A stretch of 64,000 bases of DNA, taken from contig JAABRL010000001.1 in NCBI GenBank assembly GCA_011390935.1, positions 141,940 to 205,939 of the forward strand. Reading direction: 5' to 3'. Positions 11,264-19,894 of this stretch are shown here, one piece after another. The notes under the pieces were generated by a model. The model saw only the letters and a program-made list of their open reading frames with translations. It did not search any database and was not told the origin of the DNA. The number at the start of each line of letters is the position of its first letter. Position 1 is the first letter of the stretch. The translations under genes and the position numbers were made by a program. The DNA is from Gemmatimonas sp. Its GTDB lineage: Bacteria > Gemmatimonadota > Gemmatimonadetes > Gemmatimonadales > Gemmatimonadaceae.

Positions 11264-12267
11264 CCGTATCCACGCGCACCCCGTCGGCGTTGGCGGCGGC
11301 GCTGCGCGACATTCAAGCGCCCGTCCAGCGGGAGCTCGAGCTGGTGCCGGGCGAGATCCGGCGCATCGTCACCGCCGACGTTCCGCTCGTGCAGGAGGTG
11401 GGAGACCATCTGCTGAGCATGAAAGGCAAGTTGCTGCGCCCCACGCTCGTGCTGCTGGCCGGCTCCGTCGAGGAGCGGCTCGATCCGGCGCGAGCGATCA
11501 CCTGCGCCGCCGTGGTCGAGCTGCTGCATCTGGCCACGCTCATTCACGATGACGCCGTGGACCATTCCGTGTTGCGACGCGGGATGCCCACGGTGAACTC
11601 GCTGTTCAGTCACCAGGTCTCGGTGATCATGGGCGACTTCCTGTACTCGCGCGTGATGCGGGAGCTGGTGGCGCTCGAGGACATCGAGGTGATGCGCGTG
11701 GTGTCCAACGCTTCCGATGCGATGACGCTTGGCGAAATGCGGCAGCTCGCCGCGTTCGATGCGCTCGCGTTCACCGAGGCTGACTACGAGCGGCTGATCC
11801 GTGCCAAGACGTCGGCGCTCTTTGTGGCAGCGTGTGCGGTCGGCGCGCTCAGCGGCGCCCCGTCGCACATGCAAGCGCTCGCGCGCTATGGCGAGCGGCT
11901 GGGCATGGCGTTTCAGGTGGCGGACGACCTGCTCGACTACACCGAAACGGCGGCCATGACGGGCAAGCCGAGCGGGCTGGATCTGCGGGAGCACAAAGTC
12001 ACGTTGCCGCTGATCGCGGCGCTACGCACGATGTCCCCCGCGGCTCGCGTTCAGGTCGAGGCGTTGTTTGCCACGTCGGAACCAAGCGAAGCGTCGGTGA
12101 ACGAGGTGATTGCGCTGGTGCGTGACGCGGGTGGGCTGGACTACGCTCGGCGTCGGGCGGAGCAGTTCGCGCAGGAAGCCGAGGAGGCGATCGCCGAGCT
12201 GCCCCACGGCGCTGCCCGGAACGCGTTGTACGACGCGATCGGGTACGCCGTTGATCGGCGCTGGTGA
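11260..12267 (+). CDS. Trans-polyprenyl diphosphate synthase
   Basis: 335 residues, typical for hepta-/octaprenyl (or longer) diphosphate synthases that make quinone side chains by adding isopentenyl diphosphate to an allylic primer. The first aspartate-rich motif is LIHDDAVDHSVLRRGMPTVN and the second is FQVADDLLDYTETAAMTGKP; GKLLRPTLVLL near the N-terminus contains the conserved diphosphate-binding Lys/Arg. DDAVD is the usual DDxxD. Chain length cannot be read reliably from sequence. The ATG overlaps the TPR gene stop, and the stop overlaps the next gene (TGATG), so they are one operon. Confidence 0.93.
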   Translation: MTVSTRTPSALAAALRDIQAPVQRELELVPGEIRRIVTADVPLVQEVGDHLLSMKGKLLRPTLVLLAGSVEERLDPARAITCAAVVELLHLATLIHDDAVDHSVLRRGMPTVNSLFSHQVSVIMGDFLYSRVMRELVALEDIEVMRVVSNASDAMTLGEMRQLAAFDALAFTEADYERLIRAKTSALFVAACAVGALSGAPSHMQALARYGERLGMAFQVADDLLDYTETAAMTGKPSGLDLREHKVTLPLIAALRTMSPAARVQVEALFATSEPSEASVNEVIALVRDAGGLDYARRRAEQFAQEAEEAIAELPHGAARNALYDAIGYAVDRRW

Positions 12268-12545
12268 TGGCCAAAGGACCTTCAAAGCACCGGCCGGTGT
12301 TCCATCTGTTGGTACTTGGCTCCGGGTTCGTAGCCGGGGGGCTGATGGCGCAGGTGGCGCGGAAGTTTCTGCCGTCGGGCGCGGTGAAGGAGTTCCTCAC
12401 CACGGGGGTCCAGCCATCGGTTGGCCCGCTGCCCATTGATTTGATTATATTGAAGTTTGCGGTCGGTCCGATCGCACTCGACGTGTCATTGCTGAGCTTG
12501 GTGGGCGTGCTGGTTGCCTACCTCATTGCACGCTCCCTGTTCTAG
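12267..12545 (+). CDS. Small two-TM membrane protein, DUF4321-like
   Basis: 92 residues from the ATG at 12267 (a GTG three bases upstream is also possible). An N-terminal hydrophobic helix (FHLLVLGSGFVAGGLMAQV) and a C-terminal one (LSLLSLVGVLVAYLIARSLF) flank a short segment with FLPSG and PLPIDLIILKFAVGPIALDV. The layout and the closing pattern resemble the DUF4321 family. It sits between the polyprenyl synthase and TatA in the same orientation. Function unknown. Confidence 0.65.
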   Translation: MAKGPSKHRPVFHLLVLGSGFVAGGLMAQVARKFLPSGAVKEFLTTGVQPSVGPLPIDLIILKFAVGPIALDVSLLSLVGVLVAYLIARSLF

Positions 12546-12560
12546 GAGTCAGGAGTCACC

Positions 12561-12824
12561 ATGGGCCTTCAAGGCATCGGATTTACCGAAATCCTCATCC
12601 TGTTGGTGGTGGTGCTGCTGCTCTTCGGGGCCAAGCGCATCCCCGAGATCGCCGGGTCGTTCGGCAAGGGCATCACCGAATTCAAGCGCAATCTGAACGA
12701 TGCGCAGAAGGCGATCACCGAGACGCCGCCGCCTCGCGCGGATCGAGCGGTTGGTGCGGCTCCGCCGGCCGAGTCCGTGGCCCGCGAAGAAGAGCGTCCC
12801 GAACCGAAGCGACTGCTCAACTGA
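12561..12824 (+). CDS. tatA: Sec-independent translocase subunit TatA
   Basis: 87 residues. An N-terminal membrane helix (EILILLVVVLLLFGAKRIPEIAGSFGKGI) contains the FGxxRxPE hinge typical of TatA/E, followed by an amphipathic helix (ITEFKRNLNDAQKAI) and a charged disordered tail ending in EERPEPKRLLN. It would form the pore-forming component that moves folded proteins with twin-arginine signals across the inner membrane. A Shine-Dalgarno-like GGAG lies just before the ATG (ggagtcacc). No tatC is seen in the window. The gene is followed by a strong terminator. Confidence 0.93.
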   Translation: MGLQGIGFTEILILLVVVLLLFGAKRIPEIAGSFGKGITEFKRNLNDAQKAITETPPPRADRAVGAAPPAESVAREEERPEPKRLLN

Positions 12825-12880
12825 TTGCCATTGGCCGGCAGGTGCGACGATCGCGTCGAGCTGCCGGCGGTGCCAAAAGG

Positions 12881-12916
12881 AAACGCCCCCGACATCGCGT
12901 GATGTCGGGGGCGTTT
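12881..12916. terminator. Bidirectional intrinsic terminator
   Basis: A perfect 16-base-pair hairpin (arms 12881-12896 and 12901-12916, loop gcgt) with a T run on the plus strand (ttttgtt, 12914-12920) and an A-rich left flank (ccaaaaggaaa) that gives a broken T run on the minus strand. It separates the convergent tatA (plus) and PpiD-like (minus) genes and should stop transcription from both sides. Confidence 0.93.
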
Positions 12917-12938
12917 TGTTGGCGCTATCCGAGTGGAA

Positions 12939-14780
12939 TCAGAGCAGCATGTCGGCCTGTCGGCGCAGCGAGGCCTGAATCTTCTTGCGATCATCCTCGA
13001 TCTTGGCCGCATCACGAAGCCCGGCCACGTACTGCTGGACGCGCTCGGACTTGAGGGACTGCACGATCTGGAGCTTGAAGACCGGCTTCATGAGCTCGAA
13101 ATCGGCGCTGTCGGCCGGCGTGAACGCATCGAGGCGCAGTACGTAGACCCCGTCGCGCGTGATCACCGGCGCGCTGACATCGCCAACGGTTTGCAAGCCA
13201 AAGGCGGCACCCACGGCCTCGGTGAACTGCCCGAGGCCCGGAACGAGCGCAGAGCGGGTGAAGGGGCCTGCATTCTCCACCGACTGCCCAGCGGCGGCAG
13301 CGGCGGCCGCGAAGTCACCAGCCCGTGCGGCGGTCGCGAACGACCGTGCCGTGGGCTCCAGCGCCTTGATCTGCGCCTCACGCTCGAGACGGCGCCGAAT
13401 GTCGTCCTTGACATCGGCGAGCGGGGCGACACCGCCGTCGCGCAGCGAGTCAAGGCGGGCGACGTAGTACGCTTCCGGCGCGTCCTGCAGATCACTCGAC
13501 TCGCCCACCGAGACGCCGCTGAACGACCAGGCGCTGATGCCCGGCACGTAGCGTCCCGCGAAGCTGAGCGGCTCGTACTCGTTCACGACCAACGACGAGA
13601 TGGGCAGTCCGAGCTCCGTGGCGGCATCGTCGAACGCAGCCGGCTCGCTGGATCCCGCAGCGACAGCCGCGAGCCGATCGGCGATGCGATCGGTAGCCGC
13701 GGCCGACGAATCGCTCTGCTGCACGCGCAGCAGGATGTGACGGAGGTCGAGCGTATCGGCGCGCTTGCGGTCGACCTTGATCAGGTGCCAGCCGAACGGC
13801 GAGAGCACCGGCTGCGACAGCTGGCCTTCACTCAACGCGTAGGCGGCCGTCTCGAACTCCGGGACGAATCGACCGCGCGTGCCACGTCCCAGTTCACCGC
13901 CCATGGCACCCGACCCGGAATCTTCGGAGGCGCGCATGGCGACCTCGGCGAAGTCGGCACCGGCTACGATCTCGGCGCGGAGCGCCTCGATGCGGGTGAG
14001 CGTGGCGGCGGAGTCGGCCGCCGTGATCGCACGCTCGACGGCGACGAGCGACACCACTGCGCGGCCCGGACGCTCGAACAGCGCCTTGTTCTTGTTGTAG
14101 AAGGCGGAGATGTCCGCGTCCGTGACCGACGACGTCGCGCTGGCCGCCGCCTCGGGGCGGAACGCCACGAAGCTCACGGAGGCCGAGTCATTCCGGTCCT
14201 TGAACAGCTGCCAGAGGCGTGCGTCGGAGACCCAGACGTCGGACGCGATCTGGTCGTAGAGCTTCTGCTTGGGGATTTCCGAGCGATAGAACGACTCGAG
14301 GCCGAGCAGCAGCCCCTGCTGTCGCGCGATCGGGCTGGTGAGGAAGCGCTGGTACTTGGAGAGGTCGAACTGCCCCTCGGTCTGGAACTCCGGATTCTCT
14401 TCCACACCCGGGGGCGGGCTGACGCGGGCGGCGTCGCGAATCTCGTCATCCGTGACCGAGATGCCCCGCCGCTCGTACTCCTGACGGAGGAGAATCTCAT
14501 TGACCAGTTCATCGAAGGCGCGGTCTTCGAGTTCGCGGCGCTCATCGAGCGTGAGTCCGCGTCCGAGACGCTGCGACTCCTGCTGATCGAGGTTGGCGAC
14601 CGCACTCTCCCACGTCAGGTACAGGATGTCCTCACCATTGACCGTGGCCACGACCGTATTGGTGGTCACGGGGGCACGTCCGAGCAGTCCCGAGCTGTCG
14701 ACCAGCAGGAAACCACCGACGAACGCGATGATGAGCACGATCCAAACGTATTTCGCAGCGCTCCGCATGGATTGCAGCAC
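12939..14780 (-). CDS. PpiD/SurA-type peptidyl-prolyl isomerase, membrane anchored
   Basis: 613 residues from a GTG at 14780, chosen because aaggag sits nine bases upstream and MLQSMRSAAKYVWIV follows; an ATG at 14768 is the alternative. One N-terminal membrane helix (YVWIVLIIAFVGGFLLV) anchors a periplasmic chaperone with a SurA_N-like region (VNGEDILYLTWESAV, EILLRQEYERRGISVTDDEIRDAA) and parvulin-type rotamase segments (GAMGGELGRGTRGRFVPEFETAAYALSEGQ, then SPFGWHLIKV and LDLRHILLRV). It would help outer-membrane and secreted proteins fold. It is divergent from the TPR gene at 15006 across about 225 bases, where I see no gene. Confidence 0.87.
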   Translation of the reverse strand: MLQSMRSAAKYVWIVLIIAFVGGFLLVDSSGLLGRAPVTTNTVVATVNGEDILYLTWESAVANLDQQESQRLGRGLTLDERRELEDRAFDELVNEILLRQEYERRGISVTDDEIRDAARVSPPPGVEENPEFQTEGQFDLSKYQRFLTSPIARQQGLLLGLESFYRSEIPKQKLYDQIASDVWVSDARLWQLFKDRNDSASVSFVAFRPEAAASATSSVTDADISAFYNKNKALFERPGRAVVSLVAVERAITAADSAATLTRIEALRAEIVAGADFAEVAMRASEDSGSGAMGGELGRGTRGRFVPEFETAAYALSEGQLSQPVLSPFGWHLIKVDRKRADTLDLRHILLRVQQSDSSAAATDRIADRLAAVAAGSSEPAAFDDAATELGLPISSLVVNEYEPLSFAGRYVPGISAWSFSGVSVGESSDLQDAPEAYYVARLDSLRDGGVAPLADVKDDIRRRLEREAQIKALEPTARSFATAARAGDFAAAAAAAGQSVENAGPFTRSALVPGLGQFTEAVGAAFGLQTVGDVSAPVITRDGVYVLRLDAFTPADSADFELMKPVFKLQIVQSLKSERVQQYVAGLRDAAKIEDDRKKIQASLRRQADMLL

Positions 14781-15005
14781 GGGGCGGGACTCCTTCGAAC
14801 GGGGAGGTTGGTAACGCGCCCGGCCGGACTCACGTACGCAACGCCATGTGCGCCGCGTATGGTCCGTCGGGGACAAGCTGGGAAAAGTAGGGGGCGCGAG
14901 AGTGTAAAGGCAAGTGACGCCAACACTTCACCAGTCGTTTGCAATTGACTTCCTGAGACGGCGCGAGGTACGTTCCGCAATGAATCGCGCCGGGAACACC
15001 ACCCC

Positions 15006-17753
15006 ATGGGGATTGACCGGATGAGCACCGCCGCCCGGATTGACGAACTGCTGAGCAAGTTCGATGAAAACCCGCGTCGTTATTTTGCGCCGCTTGCGAA
15101 CGAATACCGCAAAGCGGGCGACCTGACGCAGGCCATCGCACTCTGTCGCGAGCACTTGCCCAAGCAGCCGGGCCATATGAGCGGGCACATCGTGTTCGGT
15201 CAGGCCCTGTACGAGTACGGAGACCTCGTCGAGGCCCAGACGGTGTTCGAAGCCGCGTTGGCGCTCGACCCGGAGAACCTGATCGCGCTGCGCCATCTCG
15301 GCGATATCGCGCGCGGCCGTGGCGACAGCGTCTCCGCGCGCCGGTGGTACGGGCGCGTGCTCGAGGCGGATCCACGCAACGATGATATTGCGGCGCTGCT
15401 GGCGTCACTGCCGTCGCGTGCGACGCCGATTGCCACGCCCGTCGTGCCGTCGCAGCCCTCGCCCGTGGTGGAGGAGCCGTCGTCGCAGGCACGGTCGTTC
15501 ATCGATGAACCCGCGTGGCACACGCCGGCGATCCTGGGCGCGCCGGTGGAGCCCGTGCATCAGGAGATCGAGGCGCGCCCCGAACCCGATCTGCTCGATC
15601 TCGACAGCCCGGGCGAGCCCATGATCGAGGTGCCTGCGTTTTTGGGCGACGGAGCGATCGTGGCCGAGACGGTTGACACCGAGCCGTTGGACGAGGCGTT
15701 TGGTGCCGAGCCGGAGATGAGCGCCGTCTTCGATGCGCGCGACCCGGAGGCACAGGAGCGCGCGCCGGTTGAGGAGGTCGCGTTCGAAGAGCTGCAGATC
15801 GAGGAGGTTGACAACGTCGCGGTGCCGTTTGGCAACGCCTCCGTTTCGCCTGACGACGAGCTCTTGAGCGTCTCGCCGCACGATTCCCTGTCCGATGCGA
15901 TCGGTGCGTTCGCCACGCACGATCCGCTCGATAGCGTCTCGGCGCCGGTTGGAGATGCCGATCAGTTCGTGTCGCCCGTCGAACCGGTGGAGGCGGAGCG
16001 CTCGGCGACTGCGGAGCCCACGCCCGCGCCGTCCGAGCGCGTGGCCGAGTATGGTGATGGGCTCGAGGATCTCGAGTGGCCCGACGCAAGCCAGCTCGCC
16101 GTGCGCCCACCCTCACCGGCCCGGTCGGTGACGCCGATTGACGCCTGGCCCGCGATTGCCGCGCAGCCTGCGTTCGACGAGATCGAGTCGTTGGTGGATG
16201 TGCCCGCGGATATGGATGATGCGCCGCTGCAGATCGAGTCGCTGGTGGAGGCGCCTCTCGAGGAGTTCGAGGAGCCGACGACGGCGGTGGAGTCGCTGGT
16301 GGAGGCGCCTGTCGAGGAGTTCGAGGAGCCGACGACGGCGGTGGAGTCGCTGGTGGAGGCGCCTGTCGAGGAGTTCGAGGAGCCGACGATGGCGGTGGAG
16401 TCGCTGGTGGAGGCGCCTGTCGAGGAGTTCGAGGAGCCGACGACGGCGGTGGAGTCGCTGGTGGAGGCGCCTGTCGAGGAGTTCGAGGAGCCGACGATGG
16501 CGGTGGAGTCGTTGGTGGAGGCGCCTGTCGAGGAGTTCGAGGAGCCGACGACGGCGGTGGAGTCGTTGGTGGAGGCGCCTGTCGAGGAGTTCGAGGAGCC
16601 GACGACGGCGGTGGAGTCGTTGTTGGACGCATCGGTCGAACTCGACGAGCCGCCTGCCGTCGCGACAGCGTCGCTGCTCGAAGCGTTTGGCGAGGACACC
16701 GAGGTGTCCGTCGAGGCGGAGCTCACGGCTGACGCGCTGCTCGATGCGCCCGTCGCCCCTGAGTTCCTCGAGGAGCCGGCGGTGGAGGCGGTGGCGGAGG
16801 AGGTCACGCAGTCCGACGTGGTGCTCGTGCACGGTGAGCCGTCGGCGCCCATCGATGAAGACCCGCCGTTCAGCGCCGGCGAGATGCCGTGGCTCATGGC
16901 GACCGAGGAGGAGCGGGAAGCGGAGGAGGCCGACGTGTACGAGGTCTCGTCGGAGCTTCCGGAAAGCCCCGCCTTCGTCACGGAGACGATGGCGGAGTTG
17001 TTCGTGGCGCAGGGCTTCGTCGCGCGTGCCATCGGTGTGTACGAGGAGCTCGTGGTCCGACGTCCCGATGACATGGCGCTCGCCAGCCGACTGGCCGCGC
17101 TTCAGGCAAGCCTCGACGCGGAGCCGGTGGCATCGGCGTTGTCCGTGACGGCGCCCGACGATGAGGCGCCCGCGGAGCAGCCGTTCTCGTCGACGCCGTC
17201 TGCGCCACTGGCCGCCTTCACACCGGCACGCAGCAGCACGCCCCGGGCGGTCCCGTTCATCGCGCCGGCCCCCCGACGCACGGCGCGCGAGTGGCTGTCG
17301 CTGCTGGCGGCCATGCAGGTGGCGCGCCGGACACCAGTGGCCGGCCACGTCGTGGTCTCCATGCCGACTCCGGCGGACGGGCTGGCGAGCCTCTTTGGTT
17401 CGGCACCGCTTCCGATCGATGACGTCGCGGCGCGTTCGCTCGCGACGGCATACGGTGGCGCGGTGCCGCTCGATAGCAGCACACCGCTCTTCGCGAGCGG
17501 TGAGTTCACGCTGCCCACCGAGTCGCCGCGCGAGCCGGTGTCCGCGGCACCGACGGAGCCAGCGAGCGGCTCCGGGGTGTACTCGTTCGACCGCTTTTTC
17601 CCGGACCCGGCCACCACGGCCAATGGTCCTTCTGCTTCGTCGGATGCGCCGACGGCGACTTCGCCGAGCAGTGCAGCGCCCGACGATCCCACCAGCCCCG
17701 GCGCTGACCTGGCGCAGTTTTCGCACTGGCTCAAGGGGCTGTCCAACTCGTGA
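15006..17753 (+). CDS. Second TPR protein with acidic tandem-repeat core
   Basis: 915 residues from ATG 15006; ATG 15021 (MSTAARIDELL) is an equally good start. Residues about 6-135 are TPRs (PRRYFAPLANEYRKAGDLTQAIALCREHLPKQPGHMSGHIVFGQALYEYGD, DIARGRGDSVSARRWYGRVLEADPRNDD). About residues 140-640 are acidic and low-complexity, including seven copies of an 18-residue unit. A TPR-like hairpin follows (TETMAELFVAQGFVARAIGVYEELVVRRPDDMALASRLAALQ, near residue 660), then a Ser/Ala/Pro-rich tail with YSFDRFFPD near the C-terminus. No export signal. Same overall plan as the 7547 protein. Located seven bases before aroQ in the aroQ-pepP-accB run. Function unknown. Confidence 0.82.
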   Translation: MGIDRMSTAARIDELLSKFDENPRRYFAPLANEYRKAGDLTQAIALCREHLPKQPGHMSGHIVFGQALYEYGDLVEAQTVFEAALALDPENLIALRHLGDIARGRGDSVSARRWYGRVLEADPRNDDIAALLASLPSRATPIATPVVPSQPSPVVEEPSSQARSFIDEPAWHTPAILGAPVEPVHQEIEARPEPDLLDLDSPGEPMIEVPAFLGDGAIVAETVDTEPLDEAFGAEPEMSAVFDARDPEAQERAPVEEVAFEELQIEEVDNVAVPFGNASVSPDDELLSVSPHDSLSDAIGAFATHDPLDSVSAPVGDADQFVSPVEPVEAERSATAEPTPAPSERVAEYGDGLEDLEWPDASQLAVRPPSPARSVTPIDAWPAIAAQPAFDEIESLVDVPADMDDAPLQIESLVEAPLEEFEEPTTAVESLVEAPVEEFEEPTTAVESLVEAPVEEFEEPTMAVESLVEAPVEEFEEPTTAVESLVEAPVEEFEEPTMAVESLVEAPVEEFEEPTTAVESLVEAPVEEFEEPTTAVESLLDASVELDEPPAVATASLLEAFGEDTEVSVEAELTADALLDAPVAPEFLEEPAVEAVAEEVTQSDVVLVHGEPSAPIDEDPPFSAGEMPWLMATEEEREAEEADVYEVSSELPESPAFVTETMAELFVAQGFVARAIGVYEELVVRRPDDMALASRLAALQASLDAEPVASALSVTAPDDEAPAEQPFSSTPSAPLAAFTPARSSTPRAVPFIAPAPRRTAREWLSLLAAMQVARRTPVAGHVVVSMPTPADGLASLFGSAPLPIDDVAARSLATAYGGAVPLDSSTPLFASGEFTLPTESPREPVSAAPTEPASGSGVYSFDRFFPDPATTANGPSASSDAPTATSPSSAAPDDPTSPGADLAQFSHWLKGLSNS
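16233..16610 (+). repeat. Seven-copy 54-bp in-frame tandem repeat
   Basis: Seven 54-base units encode the 18-residue repeat [I/V]ESLVEAPVEEFEEPT[T/M]A. Units differ by only a few bases (ctc versus gtc in the first, acg versus atg and gcg/ttg changes later). A partial eighth copy (VESLLDASVE) follows. The near-identity argues for recent expansion or homogenisation by recombination. Confidence 0.97.
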
Positions 17754-17760
17754 GCCTCTG

Positions 17761-18210
17761 GTGCGCATCGGCATCCTGAACGGTCCCAATCTGAACTTGC
17801 TCGGCACGCGTGAGCCCGATCTCTATGGTCGGACCACGCTGGCTGAGATCGAGCACCGGCTCGAGGAGCTCGGCCGCGAGCTGGGGGTCGAGGTGCGTTG
17901 CGCCCAGCACAACGGGGAAGGGGAGCTGATCGATGTGCTCCATCGCTGGCGAGGGGCGGTCGATGGGGTCGTGGTGAATGCCGGCGCCTACACGCACACC
18001 AGTTTGGCGCTGCGCGACGCGCTGTCCGCGATTGCGACGCCGTTTGTTGAGGTTCACCTCACGAACGTGTATGCGCGCGAGCCCGAGCGTCGGCACTCGA
18101 TGCTCGCCTCGGCAGCCCTCGGCTCGATCTGTGGCCTTGGTGCCGACGGCTATGAATACGCCGTACGTGGACTCGTGACGCGTCTGCGCCAGTCAGCACC
18201 GTCGGTGTGA
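17761..18210 (+). CDS. aroQ: 3-dehydroquinate dehydratase, type II
   Basis: 149 residues from GTG 17761 (MRIGILNGPNLNLLGTREPDLYG). It dehydrates 3-dehydroquinate to 3-dehydroshikimate in the shikimate pathway; type II enzymes form dodecamers. Family motifs are all visible: GPNLNLLG with REPDLYG (catalytic Tyr), NAGAYTHTSLALRDAL, EVHLTNVYAREPERRHS (with the catalytic His). Its stop overlaps the pepP start (GTGA). The order aroQ-pepP-accB-accC matches a layout known in many bacteria, where efp usually lies between pepP and accB. Confidence 0.96.
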   Translation: MRIGILNGPNLNLLGTREPDLYGRTTLAEIEHRLEELGRELGVEVRCAQHNGEGELIDVLHRWRGAVDGVVVNAGAYTHTSLALRDALSAIATPFVEVHLTNVYAREPERRHSMLASAALGSICGLGADGYEYAVRGLVTRLRQSAPSV

Positions 18211-19319
18211 GCGCGGACGATCGTGTGACAGCGCCGGATCCGCGCGCTGCCCGACTGTCGGCGCTGCGCGACGTGCTGGCCACGCAGGATCTCGATGCGC
18301 TATTGGTCTCGAGTCTGGCCAGCGTCCGGTGGCTCACGGGGTTCTCGGGGAGCAGCGGACTGGTGGTGGCCACCGCGCGCGAGCTGGTGTTGCTCACCGA
18401 TTTTCGGTACGCGACGCAGGTGGAGGAGGAGGTGGGGACGGCGGCTCGTGTGGTCATCGTCCCGCAGAGTCTCTGGAGCGGCCTCTGGGACGCGCTGGGG
18501 GGCATGCTGACCGTGCAGCGCATCGGGTTCGAGTCGATGCACCTCATGCACCGCGATTTCCAGCGCTTGCTCGAGCAGGGCGGACGCTGGCAGTGGCGCC
18601 CCACGACCGAGCTCGTGGAGACGCTGCGTGAGCGGAAGGACGCCATGGAGGTCGCCGCGATCCGTCGCGCCATCGGGATGGCGGAGCGGGCACTGGATGC
18701 GGTCCTGGCGGCCTTGGCGCCTGGCCTGACCGAGACGCAAGTGGCGGGCGCGCTGGAGCAGGCGCTGCGCAATGAGGGCAGCGACGGATTTCCGTTCCCG
18801 TCGATCGTGGCCAGTGGCGAGCGCTCGGCGCTGCCGCACGCGCGCGCGGGGAGTCGCCGGCTCCAGCTGGGCGACTTCGTGCTGCTCGATTTTGGCGCGA
18901 TCGCGGACGGGTACTGCTCCGACATCACCCGGACGGTGGTGCTGGGGCGAGCGAGCGAGGAGCAGCGGGCGGTGTACGAGATTGTGCGTGAGGCGAACGC
19001 CCGGGCTTCGGCGGCCGTTCGCCCTGGAATGCGGGGGATGGATGCCGATGCGGTCGCGCGCGAGTACATTCACGACCGCGGCTTTGGTGAGGCGTTCGGT
19101 CACAGCCTCGGGCACGGGATCGGGCTCGAGGTGCACGAGGGACCCCGACTCGCCAAGACCGCGGACGGTGTGCTGCCACCAGGCGCCGTCGTGACCATTG
19201 AACCCGGGATCTACCGGGCAGGGTGGGGTGGCATCCGCATCGAGGACGACGTGCTCCTGACGGAGGACGGTCCGGTGGTGCTGACCGGGTACCGCCGCGA
19301 CCTGCTGGAGATCGCGTAA
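18207..19319 (+). CDS. pepP: M24-family Xaa-Pro aminopeptidase
   Basis: 370 residues, with a creatinase-like N-terminal half (ALLVSSLASVRWLTGFSGSSG) and a pita-bread catalytic half. The five dinuclear-metal ligands are recognisable: two aspartates in LLDFGAIADGYCSDITRTVVLG, the histidine in FGHSLGHGIGLEVHEGP, and glutamates in TIEPGIYRAG and RIEDDVLLTEDG. It would remove N-terminal residues preceding proline. GTG start overlaps the aroQ stop by four bases. About 70 bases without a gene separate it from accB. PepP versus PepQ naming is not certain; the fold and catalysis are. Confidence 0.92.
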   Translation: MSADDRVTAPDPRAARLSALRDVLATQDLDALLVSSLASVRWLTGFSGSSGLVVATARELVLLTDFRYATQVEEEVGTAARVVIVPQSLWSGLWDALGGMLTVQRIGFESMHLMHRDFQRLLEQGGRWQWRPTTELVETLRERKDAMEVAAIRRAIGMAERALDAVLAALAPGLTETQVAGALEQALRNEGSDGFPFPSIVASGERSALPHARAGSRRLQLGDFVLLDFGAIADGYCSDITRTVVLGRASEEQRAVYEIVREANARASAAVRPGMRGMDADAVAREYIHDRGFGEAFGHSLGHGIGLEVHEGPRLAKTADGVLPPGAVVTIEPGIYRAGWGGIRIEDDVLLTEDGPVVLTGYRRDLLEIA

Positions 19320-19389
19320 CCGCTGGGGTGATGTCGGCACGAAGGTGCCCGCGTCGTTCCGCCCGACCGCGTCGTCGAGACCGCCAGAC

Positions 19390-19884
19390 ATGATTGATCT
19401 TCGCTACGTGAAGAAACTCATCGAGATGCTTGATGCGTCCACCGTGGACTCCATCGAGATTTCGTCCGACAAGGGGATGAAGCTCCGCATCTCGAAGAGT
19501 GCGCCGCAGCGAGCGGCCGCCGTTCAGATGGCTGCGCCCCTGCCCGCACCGGCCGCCGTGTTGCCTCCGGTGGCGGCAGCGCGTCCAGCCGAAGACGGGG
19601 GGCGCGCCGAAGCCGTGAAGGCGGAAGCACCCAAGTCCTCCCTGCTCGAGATCAAGTCGCCGATGGTGGGGACGTACTACCAGTCACCCGAACCGAGTGC
19701 CAAGGCCTATGTGGCCGTTGGCGACCGGATCGCGAAGGGGCAGATCGTCTGCATCATCGAAGCAATGAAGATCATGAACGAGCTCGAGTCCGAAGTCGAC
19801 GGCGTGGTGCGCGAAATCAACGTGACGGATGCGCATCCGGTCGAATACGGGCAGGTGCTCTTCCGCGTGGACCCGAACGGCTGA
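19390..19884 (+). CDS. accB: Acetyl-CoA carboxylase biotin carboxyl carrier protein
   Basis: 164 residues. The N-terminal MIDLRYVKKLIEMLDASTVDSIEI is typical of AccB; a Pro/Ala linker spans about residues 45-80; the biotinyl domain follows (IKSPMVGTYYQSPEPSAKAYVAVGD) with the biotin-accepting lysine in EAMKIMNE at Lys127. It carries carboxybiotin between AccC and the carboxyltransferase. ATG 19390 was chosen over an in-frame ATG at 19345, which would add 15 residues with no family match. Ten bases separate it from the PilT-like gene. Confidence 0.96.
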   Translation: MIDLRYVKKLIEMLDASTVDSIEISSDKGMKLRISKSAPQRAAAVQMAAPLPAPAAVLPPVAAARPAEDGGRAEAVKAEAPKSSLLEIKSPMVGTYYQSPEPSAKAYVAVGDRIAKGQIVCIIEAMKIMNELESEVDGVVREINVTDAHPVEYGQVLFRVDPNG

Positions 19885-19894
19885 GAACTTTCCC

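Noticed and set aside
12933-14948. Plus-strand open frame antisense to the PpiD-like gene
   Set aside because: Shadow of the PpiD gene; the minus-strand protein has a clear membrane helix and rotamase motifs.
16233-16610. CRISPR-like array
   Set aside because: Units are contiguous, have no unique spacers and stay in reading frame within a protein gene.
16113-17807. Long open frame on the minus strand across the 15006 TPR gene (Arg/Leu-rich, repeated)
   Set aside because: It is the antisense of the GC-rich acidic repeat; codon bias produces stop-free antisense frames. The plus strand has TPR domains and sits in the aroQ run.
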